From contig VGTK01000038.1 of the NCBI GenBank assembly GCA_016874715.1, positions 1-38,658 of the forward strand: a stretch of 38,658 nucleotides of DNA, given 5' to 3'. The translations under genes and the position numbers were made by a program. This stretch comes from Deltaproteobacteria bacterium (GTDB lineage: Bacteria; Desulfobacterota; Binatia; UBA12015). Position 1 is the first letter of the stretch. Each line of letters opens with the position of its first letter. Shown piece by piece: positions 7,573 through 15,707 of this stretch. The notes under the pieces were generated by a model, which worked only from the letters and a program-made list of their open reading frames with translations, was not told the DNA's origin and ran no database searches.

Positions 7573-9216
7573 TCAGGACAGCGCCTTCACCGCGGTCTCC
7601 TTCGCCCAGCGGTAGTCGGGCTTCCCGCTCGGAGCGCGCACCAGCTCGTCCACGAACACGAACGCCTTCGGCAGCTTGTAGCGCGCGATCTGCGTCGCCG
7701 CGGCCTCGCGCAGCTCGTCGTCGGTCGCGATGGCGTCGGGACGCAGCTTGACGAGCGCGGTCACCTGCTCGCCCCAGCGCGCGTTCGGTGTGCCGGTGAC
7801 GATCACGTCGTAGACCGCGGGGTGGTGCTTGAGCGCCTGCTCGACCTCCTCGGCGAAGATCTTCTCGCCGCCCGAGTTGATGCACACGGAGTCGCGGCCG
7901 AAGACGCGGATCTGGCCGTCCGCGGAGAGCTGTGCGCGATCGCCGGGCACGGCGTAGCGCGTGCCCCCGACGGTCGGGTAGGTCTTTCTCGTCTTGGCCT
8001 CGTCACCGAGGTAGCCGAGCGGCACGCGGCCGGCGCGTGCGAGCCAGCCCATCGACTCGTCGCCCGGCTCGAGGCGCCGTGTGAGCTCCGCGTCGAGGAC
8101 GCAGGTGTGATCGTCCATCTTGAACGATCCCTGCTCGCCCTCCATGCCCTTCATCGACACGGTCGAGCCCTGCGCTCCGGTCTCCGACGAGCCGAAGCCG
8201 TCGAAGATGATCAGGCCGGGGATCGCCTCGAGGAAGGCCTGCTTGAGGGGCGCCGACAGGATCGCCCCGCCGGAGCCGAGCACCTTGAAGGTCGAGACGT
8301 CGTACGTGCCCTTGGCGAGCTGATCGAGCAGCGGACGCGCGAACGCGTCGCCGACGATCGACATCTGCATGATGCGCTCGCGCTCGACCGTGCGCCACAC
8401 GTCGTGCGGGTCGAGCGTGCGCGTGTTCTCTTGCAGGCAGATTGTCCCGCCCGAGTGCCACATGATGAACCCGGCCCAGTGCGCGGCGCCGTGCATGAAC
8501 GGCGGTGCCGGCAGCGAGCGCAGCTCGCCGGCGGAACGGCAGCGCTCCACCAGCTCGTCGATGCTCCCGACTTCGGGGCCGCCCAGCATCCTGCCGCCGA
8601 GCGCGGCGAAGAAGATGTCCTCCTGCCGCCACAGCACGCCCTTGGGCATGCCGGTCGTGCCACCGGTGTAGAGGATGTAGAGGTCGTCGCCGGTCGGCGT
8701 GACGTCGGGCGTGGCGTCGCTCGCGGCGCCGATCGCCTGCTCGTAGTCCTGCGCGCCCGGCAGCAGCGGCTCGCCGCTGCCGTCGTCGACCTGCAGCAGG
8801 AGCTTCATCGTCGGCAGCTTCGGCAGCACCTCGCGCAGCAGCGGCGCGAAGCTCGCGTGGAACACGAGCGCCCTGGTGCTCGCGTCGCGGAGCACGTAGA
8901 GCAGCTCCTCGGCAACGTAGCGGTAGTTGACGTTGAACGGCGCGACGCGCGCCTTGTACGCGCCGAGCATGCCCTCCATGTACTCGTGCCCGTTGTAGAG
9001 GTAGAGCGCGAGGTGGTCCTGCCCGGACTCCCAGGGCTGCAGGTCGGCGCGCTCGCGGTGGCAGCCGAGGCCGGCCGCACGCAGCAGGTTGGCGAGCTTG
9101 CGGCTGCGCCGTGCGACGTCGCTCCACGTGAACCGGCGCCGCGACGTCACCATGGCCTCGCGGTCGGGGATGGCGGCGGCGATGGCCTCGTTGATCAGGC
9201 CGAGATTGAACGACAT
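7573..9216 (-). CDS. Acyl-CoA synthetase, AMP-binding (paralogue of the 1328-2974 ligase)
   Basis: A 547-residue adenylate-forming ligase with YTGGTTGMPKG (183-193), GSSETG (342-347), PGDRAQ (424-429), the hinge GRDSVCINSGGEKIF (440-454) and the catalytic lysine in PSGKPDYRW (K532). I place the start at the ATG at 9216: it is preceded by GAGGAG, and the N-terminus then matches the paralogue residue for residue. The frame stays open upstream to 9456, but that part has no conserved content. Divergence from the paralogue concentrates at residues about 205-380, which includes the acyl-binding region, so the two probably accept different acids (inference). It ends directly at a strong terminator and so appears monocistronic. 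Confidence 0.9.
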   Translation of the reverse strand: MSFNLGLINEAIAAAIPDREAMVTSRRRFTWSDVARRSRKLANLLRAAGLGCHRERADLQPWESGQDHLALYLYNGHEYMEGMLGAYKARVAPFNVNYRYVAEELLYVLRDASTRALVFHASFAPLLREVLPKLPTMKLLLQVDDGSGEPLLPGAQDYEQAIGAASDATPDVTPTGDDLYILYTGGTTGMPKGVLWRQEDIFFAALGGRMLGGPEVGSIDELVERCRSAGELRSLPAPPFMHGAAHWAGFIMWHSGGTICLQENTRTLDPHDVWRTVERERIMQMSIVGDAFARPLLDQLAKGTYDVSTFKVLGSGGAILSAPLKQAFLEAIPGLIIFDGFGSSETGAQGSTVSMKGMEGEQGSFKMDDHTCVLDAELTRRLEPGDESMGWLARAGRVPLGYLGDEAKTRKTYPTVGGTRYAVPGDRAQLSADGQIRVFGRDSVCINSGGEKIFAEEVEQALKHHPAVYDVIVTGTPNARWGEQVTALVKLRPDAIATDDELREAAATQIARYKLPKAFVFVDELVRAPSGKPDYRWAKETAVKALS

Positions 9217-9553
9217 CGGGAAGGCTCCTCGTGACGGTGCTGGCTCGATGGACGGCGGGCCGTGCGTCCGGGAGGGGATGCGCCCGGCGCTTCGGCCATG
9301 GCGCTCTCTACGTCGGGCCAGCGGCGGCTGTCCAGCCGCACCCGTCACGGCCGTCGTGCCGAGCGCACCGTCCGCGCAGTTGCGCGGCGGGGTGCCCGGG
9401 GGTCCGGGAGGCCGATCGTTCGCGAGTTCTTCCTCGCGCTGAAACCTCGCTGCCACATCCGGGGAGTAGAAAGAGCAGCGAAAACCAGAGGACCAGAAGA
9501 GAACCCGGCGAGGACGTGTGGGGCGTGGAGTGGCCGGGAGAAGGAGACGGCTG
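9217..9553. other. Divergent intergenic region between acyl-CoA synthetase and GNAT operon
   Basis: About 337 bp with no gene I can support. It must hold promoters for both directions. The segment from about 9463 to 9513 is a purine-rich, comparatively A-rich tract (runs such as AGAAAGAG and CGAAAACC) that stands out from the surrounding GC-rich DNA and lies 40-90 bp upstream of the GNAT start. I see no clear -35/-10 or sigma-54 match. Confidence 0.5.
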
Positions 9554-10084
9554 ATGAGAAGCTACGAGGTGAGACCGCTCTGCCGCGACGACTTCGCGGC
9601 GCTGATGGAGCTCGAGGACGAGATCTTCGGACGTGACGGCGAGCGCGTGCTCGGACCCTACTACGTGCGGCTCTGCTGCGAGTTCTACGCCGACACCTGC
9701 TTCGTCGTGCTCGATGGCGGCAGGCCCGTCGGCTACGTGCTGAGCTTCGTGCGCGACCGCGAGGCGTACTGCACGACGCTCGCGGTGCTGCCGCGCTACC
9801 AGCGCTCACGGGTGCTGCTCCTGCTGCTCGGCGCGCTGGCGCGGGCGCTGGCGCCGCGGGTGGACGCCTGCTGGTTCACCGTCAAGCCCGACAACCACGT
9901 CGCGCGCGCCCTGCACGCGGGGCTGGGCGCGACCGAGCTGGGCGAGCGGCACGACTTCTACGGCCCCGGCGATAGGCGCATCGTGTCGCGCATCGAGCGC
10001 GCCGCACTGCTGCGCATGCGCCGGCGCTACGCCCGCTTCGGCGTGCCCGAGACGCCGCAGACCGTGCTCGGGAGCGCCGCTTGA
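9554..10084 (+). CDS. GNAT-family N-acyltransferase with degenerate acyl-CoA loop
   Basis: A 176-residue single-domain GNAT. The start is the ATG at 9554, with AAGGAGA just upstream. Strand beta4 and motif A are at [28 protein letters not shown] (72-99). The usual Q/RxxGxG/A pyrophosphate loop is replaced by QRSRVL, so the glycines are missing and acetyl-CoA binding may differ. The C-terminal part [24 protein letters not shown] (114-137) is a typical GNAT end. Its stop overlaps the start of the PlsC-like gene (TGATG), so translation is coupled. In context it may N-acylate or N-acetylate the amine made by the ureohydrolase two genes downstream (inference). Confidence 0.8.
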   Translation: MRSYEVRPLCRDDFAALMELEDEIFGRDGERVLGPYYVRLCCEFYADTCFVVLDGGRPVGYVLSFVRDREAYCTTLAVLPRYQRSRVLLLLLGALARALAPRVDACWFTVKPDNHVARALHAGLGATELGERHDFYGPGDRRIVSRIERAALLRMRRRYARFGVPETPQTVLGSAA

Positions 10085-10890
10085 TGCTCGCCGGGAACAC
10101 GGGAACCGCAGTCGGCGCTCCGCGCGGGCTCGCGTGGCCGCAGCTCCCCGCAAGGGCCGGCGGCGCGTGGCGCGCGTGGACGCGGCTCGTGGCGCTGCGA
10201 CGCAGCGTGAGCGACGCGTGCCGCGCGCTCGGACGGAACGGCACGGCGCTCGACGAAGCCGCCTGGCTGCGCTCGCGCGCCTTCGCGCTGTCGCGCCTGT
10301 CGGGTGCGATCTGCGCGGCCAACGGGCTGCGCGTCGCGATCAGCGGGCCGATCCCGGCCGGGCCGGTGGTGCTGGTCGCCAACCACGTCGGCTATCTGGA
10401 CCCGCTCGTGCTCGCGAGCATCGTGCCGTGCGTCCCGGTGGCGAAGCGCGAGCTCGCGACCTGGCCGCTGATCGGACGGGCCGCGCGCCAGCACGGCGTC
10501 CTGTTCGTCGACCGCGGCACGGTCGCGAGCGGAGCGGCGGCGCTGCGCGGCGCACGGCGAGCGCTGCGCGCATCCCTCTCGGTGCTGAACTTCCCGGAAG
10601 GGACGACGACGCGCGGCGATCGGGTGCTGCCGTTCCGACGCGGCATCTTCGGCCTCGCGCGGCTCGCGGACGTCCCGGTCGTTCCCGCGGCGCTGGTGCT
10701 CGAGGACGAGGCGCTGAGCTGGGTCGGCGACGATCTGCTGCTGCCCCACCTGGCGCGCACGCTGGCGCGGCCCGAGCACGCGGTCCGGGTCCGCTTCGGC
10801 CGCGCGCTGATCCCGCGCCGCTACGGATCGGCCGACGATCTCGCGCGCGAGGCGCACGACGTGGTCGAGCACCTGCTCGGGGAAGCGTGA
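10084..10890 (+). CDS. PlsC-like 1-acyl-glycerol-3-phosphate acyltransferase family protein
   Basis: A 268-residue member of the LPLAT family, which transfers acyl chains to lyso-lipids at the membrane. The HX4D catalytic motif is NHVGYLDP (His101, Asp106), the substrate-binding block is LFVDRG (140-145), and FPEGTTTRG (170-178) is the third conserved block. The first 80 residues are basic and helical, probably membrane-associating. The ATG at 10084 overlaps the preceding stop by one base. OlsA-type enzymes of ornithine-lipid synthesis belong to the same family as PlsC, and the neighbours (GNAT before, ureohydrolase 4 bp after) make a non-phosphorus aminolipid role worth considering alongside ordinary phospholipid synthesis. 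Confidence 0.85.
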   Translation: MLAGNTGTAVGAPRGLAWPQLPARAGGAWRAWTRLVALRRSVSDACRALGRNGTALDEAAWLRSRAFALSRLSGAICAANGLRVAISGPIPAGPVVLVANHVGYLDPLVLASIVPCVPVAKRELATWPLIGRAARQHGVLFVDRGTVASGAAALRGARRALRASLSVLNFPEGTTTRGDRVLPFRRGIFGLARLADVPVVPAALVLEDEALSWVGDDLLLPHLARTLARPEHAVRVRFGRALIPRRYGSADDLAREAHDVVEHLLGEA

Positions 10891-10894
10891 GCCC

Positions 10895-11893
10895 ATGAGC
10901 GACAACACATCCGTCGCCCTTCGCCTGCCGGCGCCTCGTCCCGCGCAGCAGTCGGCCGCTGCGTACCTGCGTCACGGCCAGACGCCGTTCTTCCGCCTGC
11001 CGATGGCCGACTTCGATCGCCCCGGTGCGGCACCGTACGCCGGTGCCGACGCGGTGCTGCTCGGCGTTCCCTACGACGGCGGCGTGACGTACCAGCCCGG
11101 CGCGCGGCTGGCGCCGTATCACGTGCGGCGCACCAGCGCGTTCGTGCAGCCGTTCCACACCTTCCACGAGATCGACGTGTTCGGCGCGCTGGCCGCGATC
11201 GACGGCGGCAACGTCGCGATCCCGCCCTTCGAACCCGAGATCGTGCGCCACCTCGTGCAGACGGAGGTGTCGCGGGTGCTCGCCGCGGGCGCGACGCCGT
11301 TCCTGGTCGGTGGCGACCACTCGATCCTGCTGCCCGCACTTCGGGCGATCGCGGCGCGCCACGGGCCGGTTGCCGTGGTGCACGTCGACGCGCACCTCGA
11401 CACCAGCGACGGCGAGGTCTGGGGGAACGACTTCCACCACGGGACGCCGCTGCGGCACGCGCTCGAGGAGGGGCTCGTCGAGCACGGGCAGCTGCACCAG
11501 ATCGCGATCCGCGCGAGCGTGGGCTCGCCCGATGATGCGTCGTTCGGCCGGCGTTTCGGCGCCCGCGTCCACCCGCTCGACGAGGTCGCGGCGCTCGGTG
11601 TCGACGCGATTGCGGCCGAGGTGCGGCGCGCGGTCGGGCTGCGCAACGTCTACGTGACGTTCGACGTCGACGCGATCGACCCGGCGTTCGCTCCGGGGAC
11701 GGGCACGCCGGTTCCGGGCGGCCTCACGTCCCGCGAGGCGATCGCGCTCCTGCGCGGGCTCGCCGGGATCAACCTCGTCGGCATGGACCTGGTCGAGGTG
11801 GCACCGTCGCTCGATCACGCGGACGTGACCTGCCACCTCGCGGCGCACCTGCTCTACGAGGGCCTCGCGCTCGCGGCGCTGCGCATGGCCTGA
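10895..11893 (+). CDS. Ureohydrolase: agmatinase / guanidinobutyrase-like (arginase superfamily)
   Basis: A 332-residue enzyme that should hydrolyse a guanidino compound to urea and an amine. The binuclear manganese ligands are all visible: GGDHS (His142), VHVDAHLDT (Asp165, His167, Asp169) and FDVDAIDPAFAPGTGTP (Asp257, Asp259). The GTGTPVPGGL run is typical of the agmatinase/SpeB and guanidinobutyrase branch rather than true arginases, but the substrate (agmatine, guanidinobutyrate, arginine or guanidine) cannot be fixed from sequence. It begins 4 bp after the PlsC-like stop, so it is the third gene of the operon, and a strong hairpin follows at 11916. Confidence 0.88.
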   Translation: MSDNTSVALRLPAPRPAQQSAAAYLRHGQTPFFRLPMADFDRPGAAPYAGADAVLLGVPYDGGVTYQPGARLAPYHVRRTSAFVQPFHTFHEIDVFGALAAIDGGNVAIPPFEPEIVRHLVQTEVSRVLAAGATPFLVGGDHSILLPALRAIAARHGPVAVVHVDAHLDTSDGEVWGNDFHHGTPLRHALEEGLVEHGQLHQIAIRASVGSPDDASFGRRFGARVHPLDEVAALGVDAIAAEVRRAVGLRNVYVTFDVDAIDPAFAPGTGTPVPGGLTSREAIALLRGLAGINLVGMDLVEVAPSLDHADVTCHLAAHLLYEGLALAALRMA

Positions 11894-11915
11894 GCCCGGA
11901 GATCACAGCGCGGAG

Positions 11916-11946
11916 CACGGCCCGCCGCCCCATGCGGCGGGCCGTG
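11916..11946 (+). terminator. Hairpin terminator of the GNAT-PlsC-ureohydrolase operon
   Basis: A 12-bp perfect inverted repeat (CACGGCCCGCCG / CGGCGGGCCGTG) around a 7-base loop lies 22 bp after the ureohydrolase stop. No U-tract follows. The remaining 230 bp to the next start show no gene; an in-frame upstream extension of the dehydrogenase exists but lacks conserved content. Confidence 0.7.
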
Positions 11947-12176
11947 GGCTTCCGGAGGCCGATTCCGGGCGGCGCGACGGCCGGTGCCCGACCGCTCGCA
12001 GCTACGGGAACCGCGCCGTGTCCGTGCAGGAGGCTGCGGTCCGTTCACCCGCGCGCGCAGGACGCTGCGGCTCGTCACCCGCGCGCGTGGTCGGAACGGG
12101 CTTGCGGTTCGCGTCGCCGCGATGGATGAAATCCGTCGCCGTCGCGGTTCGAGTCGGCCGCGGCACGGAGGTCCGG

Positions 12177-13409
12177 ATGAAGGCGCTGCAGTTCCACATG
12201 AACGTTCCCAGGATCGTCCTGACGCGGACGCTCGGCATGTTCTCCAAGCAGGCGTACACGGCGAGCTTCGCGCCGGTCGCGCTCGAGGAGATCCCCGACG
12301 CGCGCGTGCGCGGCGACAGGTGGGTGGTCTTCGCGCCGACGCTCACCGGGATCTGCGGCAGCGACCAGAAGCAGGTTCTGCTGAAGGGTCACTTCGACAA
12401 CCCGATCTCGGGCATCATCTCGTTTCCGCACGTCCTCGGCCACGAGACCGTCGGAACCATCGCCGAGGTCGGCGGCAGCGTGACGCGCGTGAAGCCCGGC
12501 GACCGGGTGGTCGTGAACCCCTGGCTGTCGTGCGAGCCGCGCGGCATCTCACCGGTGTGCCCGTCGTGCGCCGAGGGCCACCTGTCGCTGTGTCACAACT
12601 TCGACTCCGGCGGGCTCGGTGCCGGACTCCACCTGGGCAACTGTAAGGACGCGCCGGGCGCCTACGCGCCGCGCGTCGCCCTGCACGAGAGCCAGGTGTT
12701 CAAGCTGCCCGACGGCGTGAGCGACGAGCAGGCGGTGCTCGCGGATCCGTTCGCGGTGTCGTTCCACGCCGTGCTGAAGGACCCGCCCGACGGCGACGAG
12801 CCGACGGTGCTGGTCTACGGCGCGGGCACGATCGGCCTCGCCGCCGTCGCCGCGGTGAAGGCGGTGAAGCCGCGTGCGCGCATCGTCGTCATCGCGCGCT
12901 ACCCGCAGCAGGTCGCGGCGGCACGCCGTCTCGGCGCTGCCGAGGTCTTCACGCTCCGCAAGGGCCGTCAGATCGTCGACGCGATCGCGAAGCTGACGGG
13001 CGCACGTCCCTGGGGCTCGCGCTGGCACGGCCTGCCGATGCTCGCCGGCGGCGTGGACGCCGTCTACGACTCGATCTGCTCGCCGCAGACCATCGAGATC
13101 GGGCTGCGCATCGTGCGGCCGCGCGGCATCCTGTCGATCATCGGCGTCGAGGCGCCCAAACGCTTCGAGTGGACGCCGATCTACTTCAAGGAGCTGCGCG
13201 TGGTCGGCGCGAACGCGTTCGGAGTGGAGGAGTTCCGCGGCGCGCGCAAGCACGCGATCGAGCACTACGTCGACCTGTGCGCTTCCGGCGAGGTGGACCT
13301 GTCGTCGCTGGTCACGCACCGTTACCGGCTCGACGACTGGCGCGAGGCGATGCACAAGGCGCTCGACAAGCGCACGGGCTGCGTGAAGGTCGCGTTCGCG
13401 TTTTCCTGA
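12177..13409 (+). CDS. Zinc-dependent alcohol dehydrogenase (MDR family)
   Basis: A 410-residue medium-chain dehydrogenase. The start at 12177 follows GGAGG at 12167-12171. Catalytic zinc residues are in TGICGSD (Cys60) and GHETVG (His89, Glu90). A structural zinc lobe is present as C119, C128, C131 and C139, with unusual spacing because of an insert between the first two cysteines. The Rossmann motif is [11 protein letters not shown] (213-223). The expected activity is NAD(P)-dependent oxidation of an alcohol or reduction of an aldehyde; the substrate is unknown. It stands alone, between the operon terminator and dps. Confidence 0.88.
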   Translation: MKALQFHMNVPRIVLTRTLGMFSKQAYTASFAPVALEEIPDARVRGDRWVVFAPTLTGICGSDQKQVLLKGHFDNPISGIISFPHVLGHETVGTIAEVGGSVTRVKPGDRVVVNPWLSCEPRGISPVCPSCAEGHLSLCHNFDSGGLGAGLHLGNCKDAPGAYAPRVALHESQVFKLPDGVSDEQAVLADPFAVSFHAVLKDPPDGDEPTVLVYGAGTIGLAAVAAVKAVKPRARIVVIARYPQQVAAARRLGAAEVFTLRKGRQIVDAIAKLTGARPWGSRWHGLPMLAGGVDAVYDSICSPQTIEIGLRIVRPRGILSIIGVEAPKRFEWTPIYFKELRVVGANAFGVEEFRGARKHAIEHYVDLCASGEVDLSSLVTHRYRLDDWREAMHKALDKRTGCVKVAFAFS

Positions 13410-13476
13410 AGCGCCGCTGGACCGGCCGCGCGCATGCGGTAGTGTCAACAGGGATCTCGCTTCAAGGGAGGATTCG

Positions 13477-13977
13477 ATGGCCAGAGACAAGTCGAACGGT
13501 CCGCCGCCGATCTCGATCGGCATCGGTGACAAGGATCGCGCCGCCATCGCGAAGGGGCTGAGCGCCCTGCTCGCCGATACGTACACGCTCTACCTGACGA
13601 CGCACAACTTCCACTGGAACGTCACCGGTCCGATGTTCAACACGCTGCACATGATGTTCATGCAGCAGTACACCGAGCTGTGGAACGCGGTGGACCCGAT
13701 CGCGGAGCGCATCCGCGCGCTCGGGCACGCCGCCCCCGGGTCGTACGGCCAGTTCGGCAAGCTGAGCTCGATCGCCGACGCGCCGGCGACGCCGCCCAAA
13801 GCGACCGAGATGGTGCGCATCCTGGTCGACGGCCACGAGGCGGTCGCGCGCACCGCGCGGAAGATCTTTCCGGTCGCCGAGAAGGCCGACGACCAGCCGA
13901 CCGCCGACCTCCTCACACAGCGCCTCGACATCCACGAGAAGACGGCGTGGATGTTGCGGTCCCTGCTCGAGGAGTAG
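13477..13977 (+). CDS. dps: Dps-family ferritin-like DNA-protection protein
   Basis: A 166-residue Dps protein that stores iron, consumes peroxide and condenses DNA in stationary phase. The signature [20 protein letters not shown] (42-61) supplies ferroxidase residues His46 and His58, with Asp73 and Glu77 following in AVDPIAERI. The N-terminal 18 residues are the usual flexible tail but with few lysines, so DNA binding could be weak. A GGGAGG ribosome-binding site is well placed. It is monocistronic: a hairpin terminator overlaps the stop. Confidence 0.93.
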   Translation: MARDKSNGPPPISIGIGDKDRAAIAKGLSALLADTYTLYLTTHNFHWNVTGPMFNTLHMMFMQQYTELWNAVDPIAERIRALGHAAPGSYGQFGKLSSIADAPATPPKATEMVRILVDGHEAVARTARKIFPVAEKADDQPTADLLTQRLDIHEKTAWMLRSLLEE

Positions 13978-13999
13978 CGCGGCCGGGGCCGCGCTTTCC
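13976..13999 (+). terminator. Rho-independent terminator of dps
   Basis: An 8-bp stem AGCGCGGC / GCCGCGCT with a CGGG tetraloop begins within the TAG stop codon of dps and is followed by TTTCC. This is the only hairpin in the window with even a short T run. Confidence 0.75.
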
Positions 14000-14064
14000 A
14001 TCGTACCCGAAACCGGAGCGCGACCCCCCTTGCGCCGCGCTCCGCGGTTCACCACGAACTCGGC

Positions 14065-14523
14065 ATGTCGTTCCAGCACCGCGTCCTGAAGACGATCGGC
14101 GAGAGCCCGATGTGGAAGGTCACGAGCCGTGTCCACACGTGGCTGTACCGCGCGACCGGCGGCCGCATCGGTCACTCCACGGGCGGGATCACCAACCTGA
14201 TCCTGACGACGAAGGGACGGAAGTCCGGCGAGCCGCGCACGGTCGCACTCGCGTATCTGGCCGACGGGGAGGACTTCGTCGTCGTCGCGTCGAACGGGGG
14301 CTCGGACCGGAACCCGGCGTGGTGGCTCAACCTGAAGAGCGAACCGCACGCGGTGGTCGAGGTCGAGACGCGCAAGGTGGACGTGACCGCGCGCGAGGCG
14401 ACGTCCGACGAGCACGCGCGGCTGTGGCCTGCGCTGAAGGCGGTGAACCCGTTCTACTCGAACTACGAGGTGATCACGGACCGCCGGATTCCGGTCGTGA
14501 TCCTGCGCCCGGCGAACGCCTAG
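14065..14523 (+). CDS. Deazaflavin-dependent (F420) nitroreductase-family oxidoreductase, DUF385
   Basis: A 152-residue split-barrel protein matching the Ddn/DUF385 family, best known in mycobacteria. Hallmarks are ILTTKGRKSGEPRTVALAYL (46-65), VVVASNGGSDRNPAWWLNL (72-90) and the C-terminal FYSNYEVITDRRIPVVIL. Family members reduce substrates with F420H2; the KGRKSG and SNGG elements are the usual cofactor-contact regions. This implies that the organism makes F420 or a related deazaflavin, which cannot be confirmed here because no fbi/cof genes are in the window. It converges on the propeller gene at 14554. Confidence 0.85.
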   Translation: MSFQHRVLKTIGESPMWKVTSRVHTWLYRATGGRIGHSTGGITNLILTTKGRKSGEPRTVALAYLADGEDFVVVASNGGSDRNPAWWLNLKSEPHAVVEVETRKVDVTAREATSDEHARLWPALKAVNPFYSNYEVITDRRIPVVILRPANA

Positions 14524-14553
14524 CGGTCGCGCGATCGTCCTCGCGGCGTCGGC

Positions 14554-15606
14554 TCAGCGAACGGCGTCGACGTCGCGGATCTCCTCCAGGCCGTCGGGCA
14601 GGCTGGCCGCTCGCCAGGTCGCACCGCCGTCGGTGGTGAAGGCCAGGTACGGGACCTTCAGGCCGGACTGCCGGTCGAGCGCGCTGCCGCCGACGATGCC
14701 GATGCGATCGTCGGCGAACGCCAGGCGGCTGCAGCTCGCCGAGTAGGCCTCCGGCAGGGTCTGCCGCGCGAAGCTCGCCCCGGCGTCGGTGGTGTGCACG
14801 ATCACCGGACCGCGCGCGTCCGCGCCACACAGCCAGCCGGTTCGGCGATCGGCAAAGGCGGCTGCGGTGGTGCCGGTCAGGCCCAGGTCCGCGACGTTCG
14901 CGGGGCCCGACCAGGTCGCGCCGCCGTCTTCGGAGTGCGTCACGGCGGGGCCGAACAGCACGGGCAGCTGGCCGACGCCGGTGGACCCCGTGCCGACGCG
15001 CCACAGATCGCTCTCCCCGGCGCACGCCGCGCCCGCCCACGTGACGCTGCCCGCCGTGACGTCCTCGAGCAGGTTCCAGCTGGCGCCGCCGTCACTGCTT
15101 CCGAGCGTCGTGCCATAGGTCGCGAGCAGCTTCTCCCGGACGTACGACCCGACCGCGACGCCCGCCCCGCGCGACGTCAAGCACATCGATCGGATCGCGG
15201 CCAGAGGCTGTCCGGAGACCTCGCCGCGGATCGGGGCGGAGCCGTCGGCAGGCAGCCGCCAGCTCTCGTACCCGCTCGCGCCGTCCTGGCGGGGATAGAC
15301 GACGTTGCCCACCACCGATGCGTCGCCGCGCGCGTCGACTTGCACGGCGGCCAGCGACACGAAGGCGGCCGGCGGCCGGCGCGGGTCGTCGAGCTGCGTG
15401 ATCCAGGTGCGGCCGCCGTCGAACGTGCGCTGCGCCGCGACCCAGCCGACCGCGACGCCGTGCTCGGCGTCGGCGAAGTCGACGGCGAGTGCGGTCGGTG
15501 CGAGTCCGGTGTCGGCCAGCGCCTGCCAGCTCTCGCCAAGGTCGTCCGACACCAGCAGCACGGCAGCGGCAACCGAATCCCTGCGGACACGCCAGCACGA
15601 GCGCAT
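14554..15606 (-). CDS. Beta-propeller protein with BNR/Ycf48-like repeats, no signal peptide
   Basis: A 350-residue protein built from repeats ending in SDDGGASW, TDAGASF or TTDGGATW motifs (about residues 20-27, 64-68, 183-187, 232-236, 276-281, 333-338), the Asp-box/BNR propeller pattern. Related in architecture to the lipoprotein at 3054-3974. Odd: the first repeat begins almost at once, there is no export signal, and an in-frame TAA lies four codons upstream of the ATG at 15606 with no clear ribosome-binding site. The 5' end may have been lost, or translation may start differently. Function unknown; a sialidase is unlikely because no catalytic Arg triad or Tyr/Glu pair stands out. Confidence 0.6.
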   Translation of the reverse strand: MRSCWRVRRDSVAAAVLLVSDDLGESWQALADTGLAPTALAVDFADAEHGVAVGWVAAQRTFDGGRTWITQLDDPRRPPAAFVSLAAVQVDARGDASVVGNVVYPRQDGASGYESWRLPADGSAPIRGEVSGQPLAAIRSMCLTSRGAGVAVGSYVREKLLATYGTTLGSSDGGASWNLLEDVTAGSVTWAGAACAGESDLWRVGTGSTGVGQLPVLFGPAVTHSEDGGATWSGPANVADLGLTGTTAAAFADRRTGWLCGADARGPVIVHTTDAGASFARQTLPEAYSASCSRLAFADDRIGIVGGSALDRQSGLKVPYLAFTTDGGATWRAASLPDGLEEIRDVDAVR

Positions 15607-15707
15607 GTCGGGGCCTTATCCCATCCGGGCCGAGTGCCACAAGCGAATCTCGTCCGTGACGAGCCGTCTGCCCGCCGCCGAGTGCCGCGGGATCGTCTGC
15701 CGGGCGC

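Noticed and set aside
12018..12176. N-terminal extension of the zinc alcohol dehydrogenase
   Set aside because: Conserved MDR sequence starts at 12177, right after GGAGG; the extension is compositional noise.
14554..15606. Sialidase (BNR repeats)
   Set aside because: Asp-box repeats alone are not diagnostic; catalytic Arg triad and Tyr/Glu are not evident.
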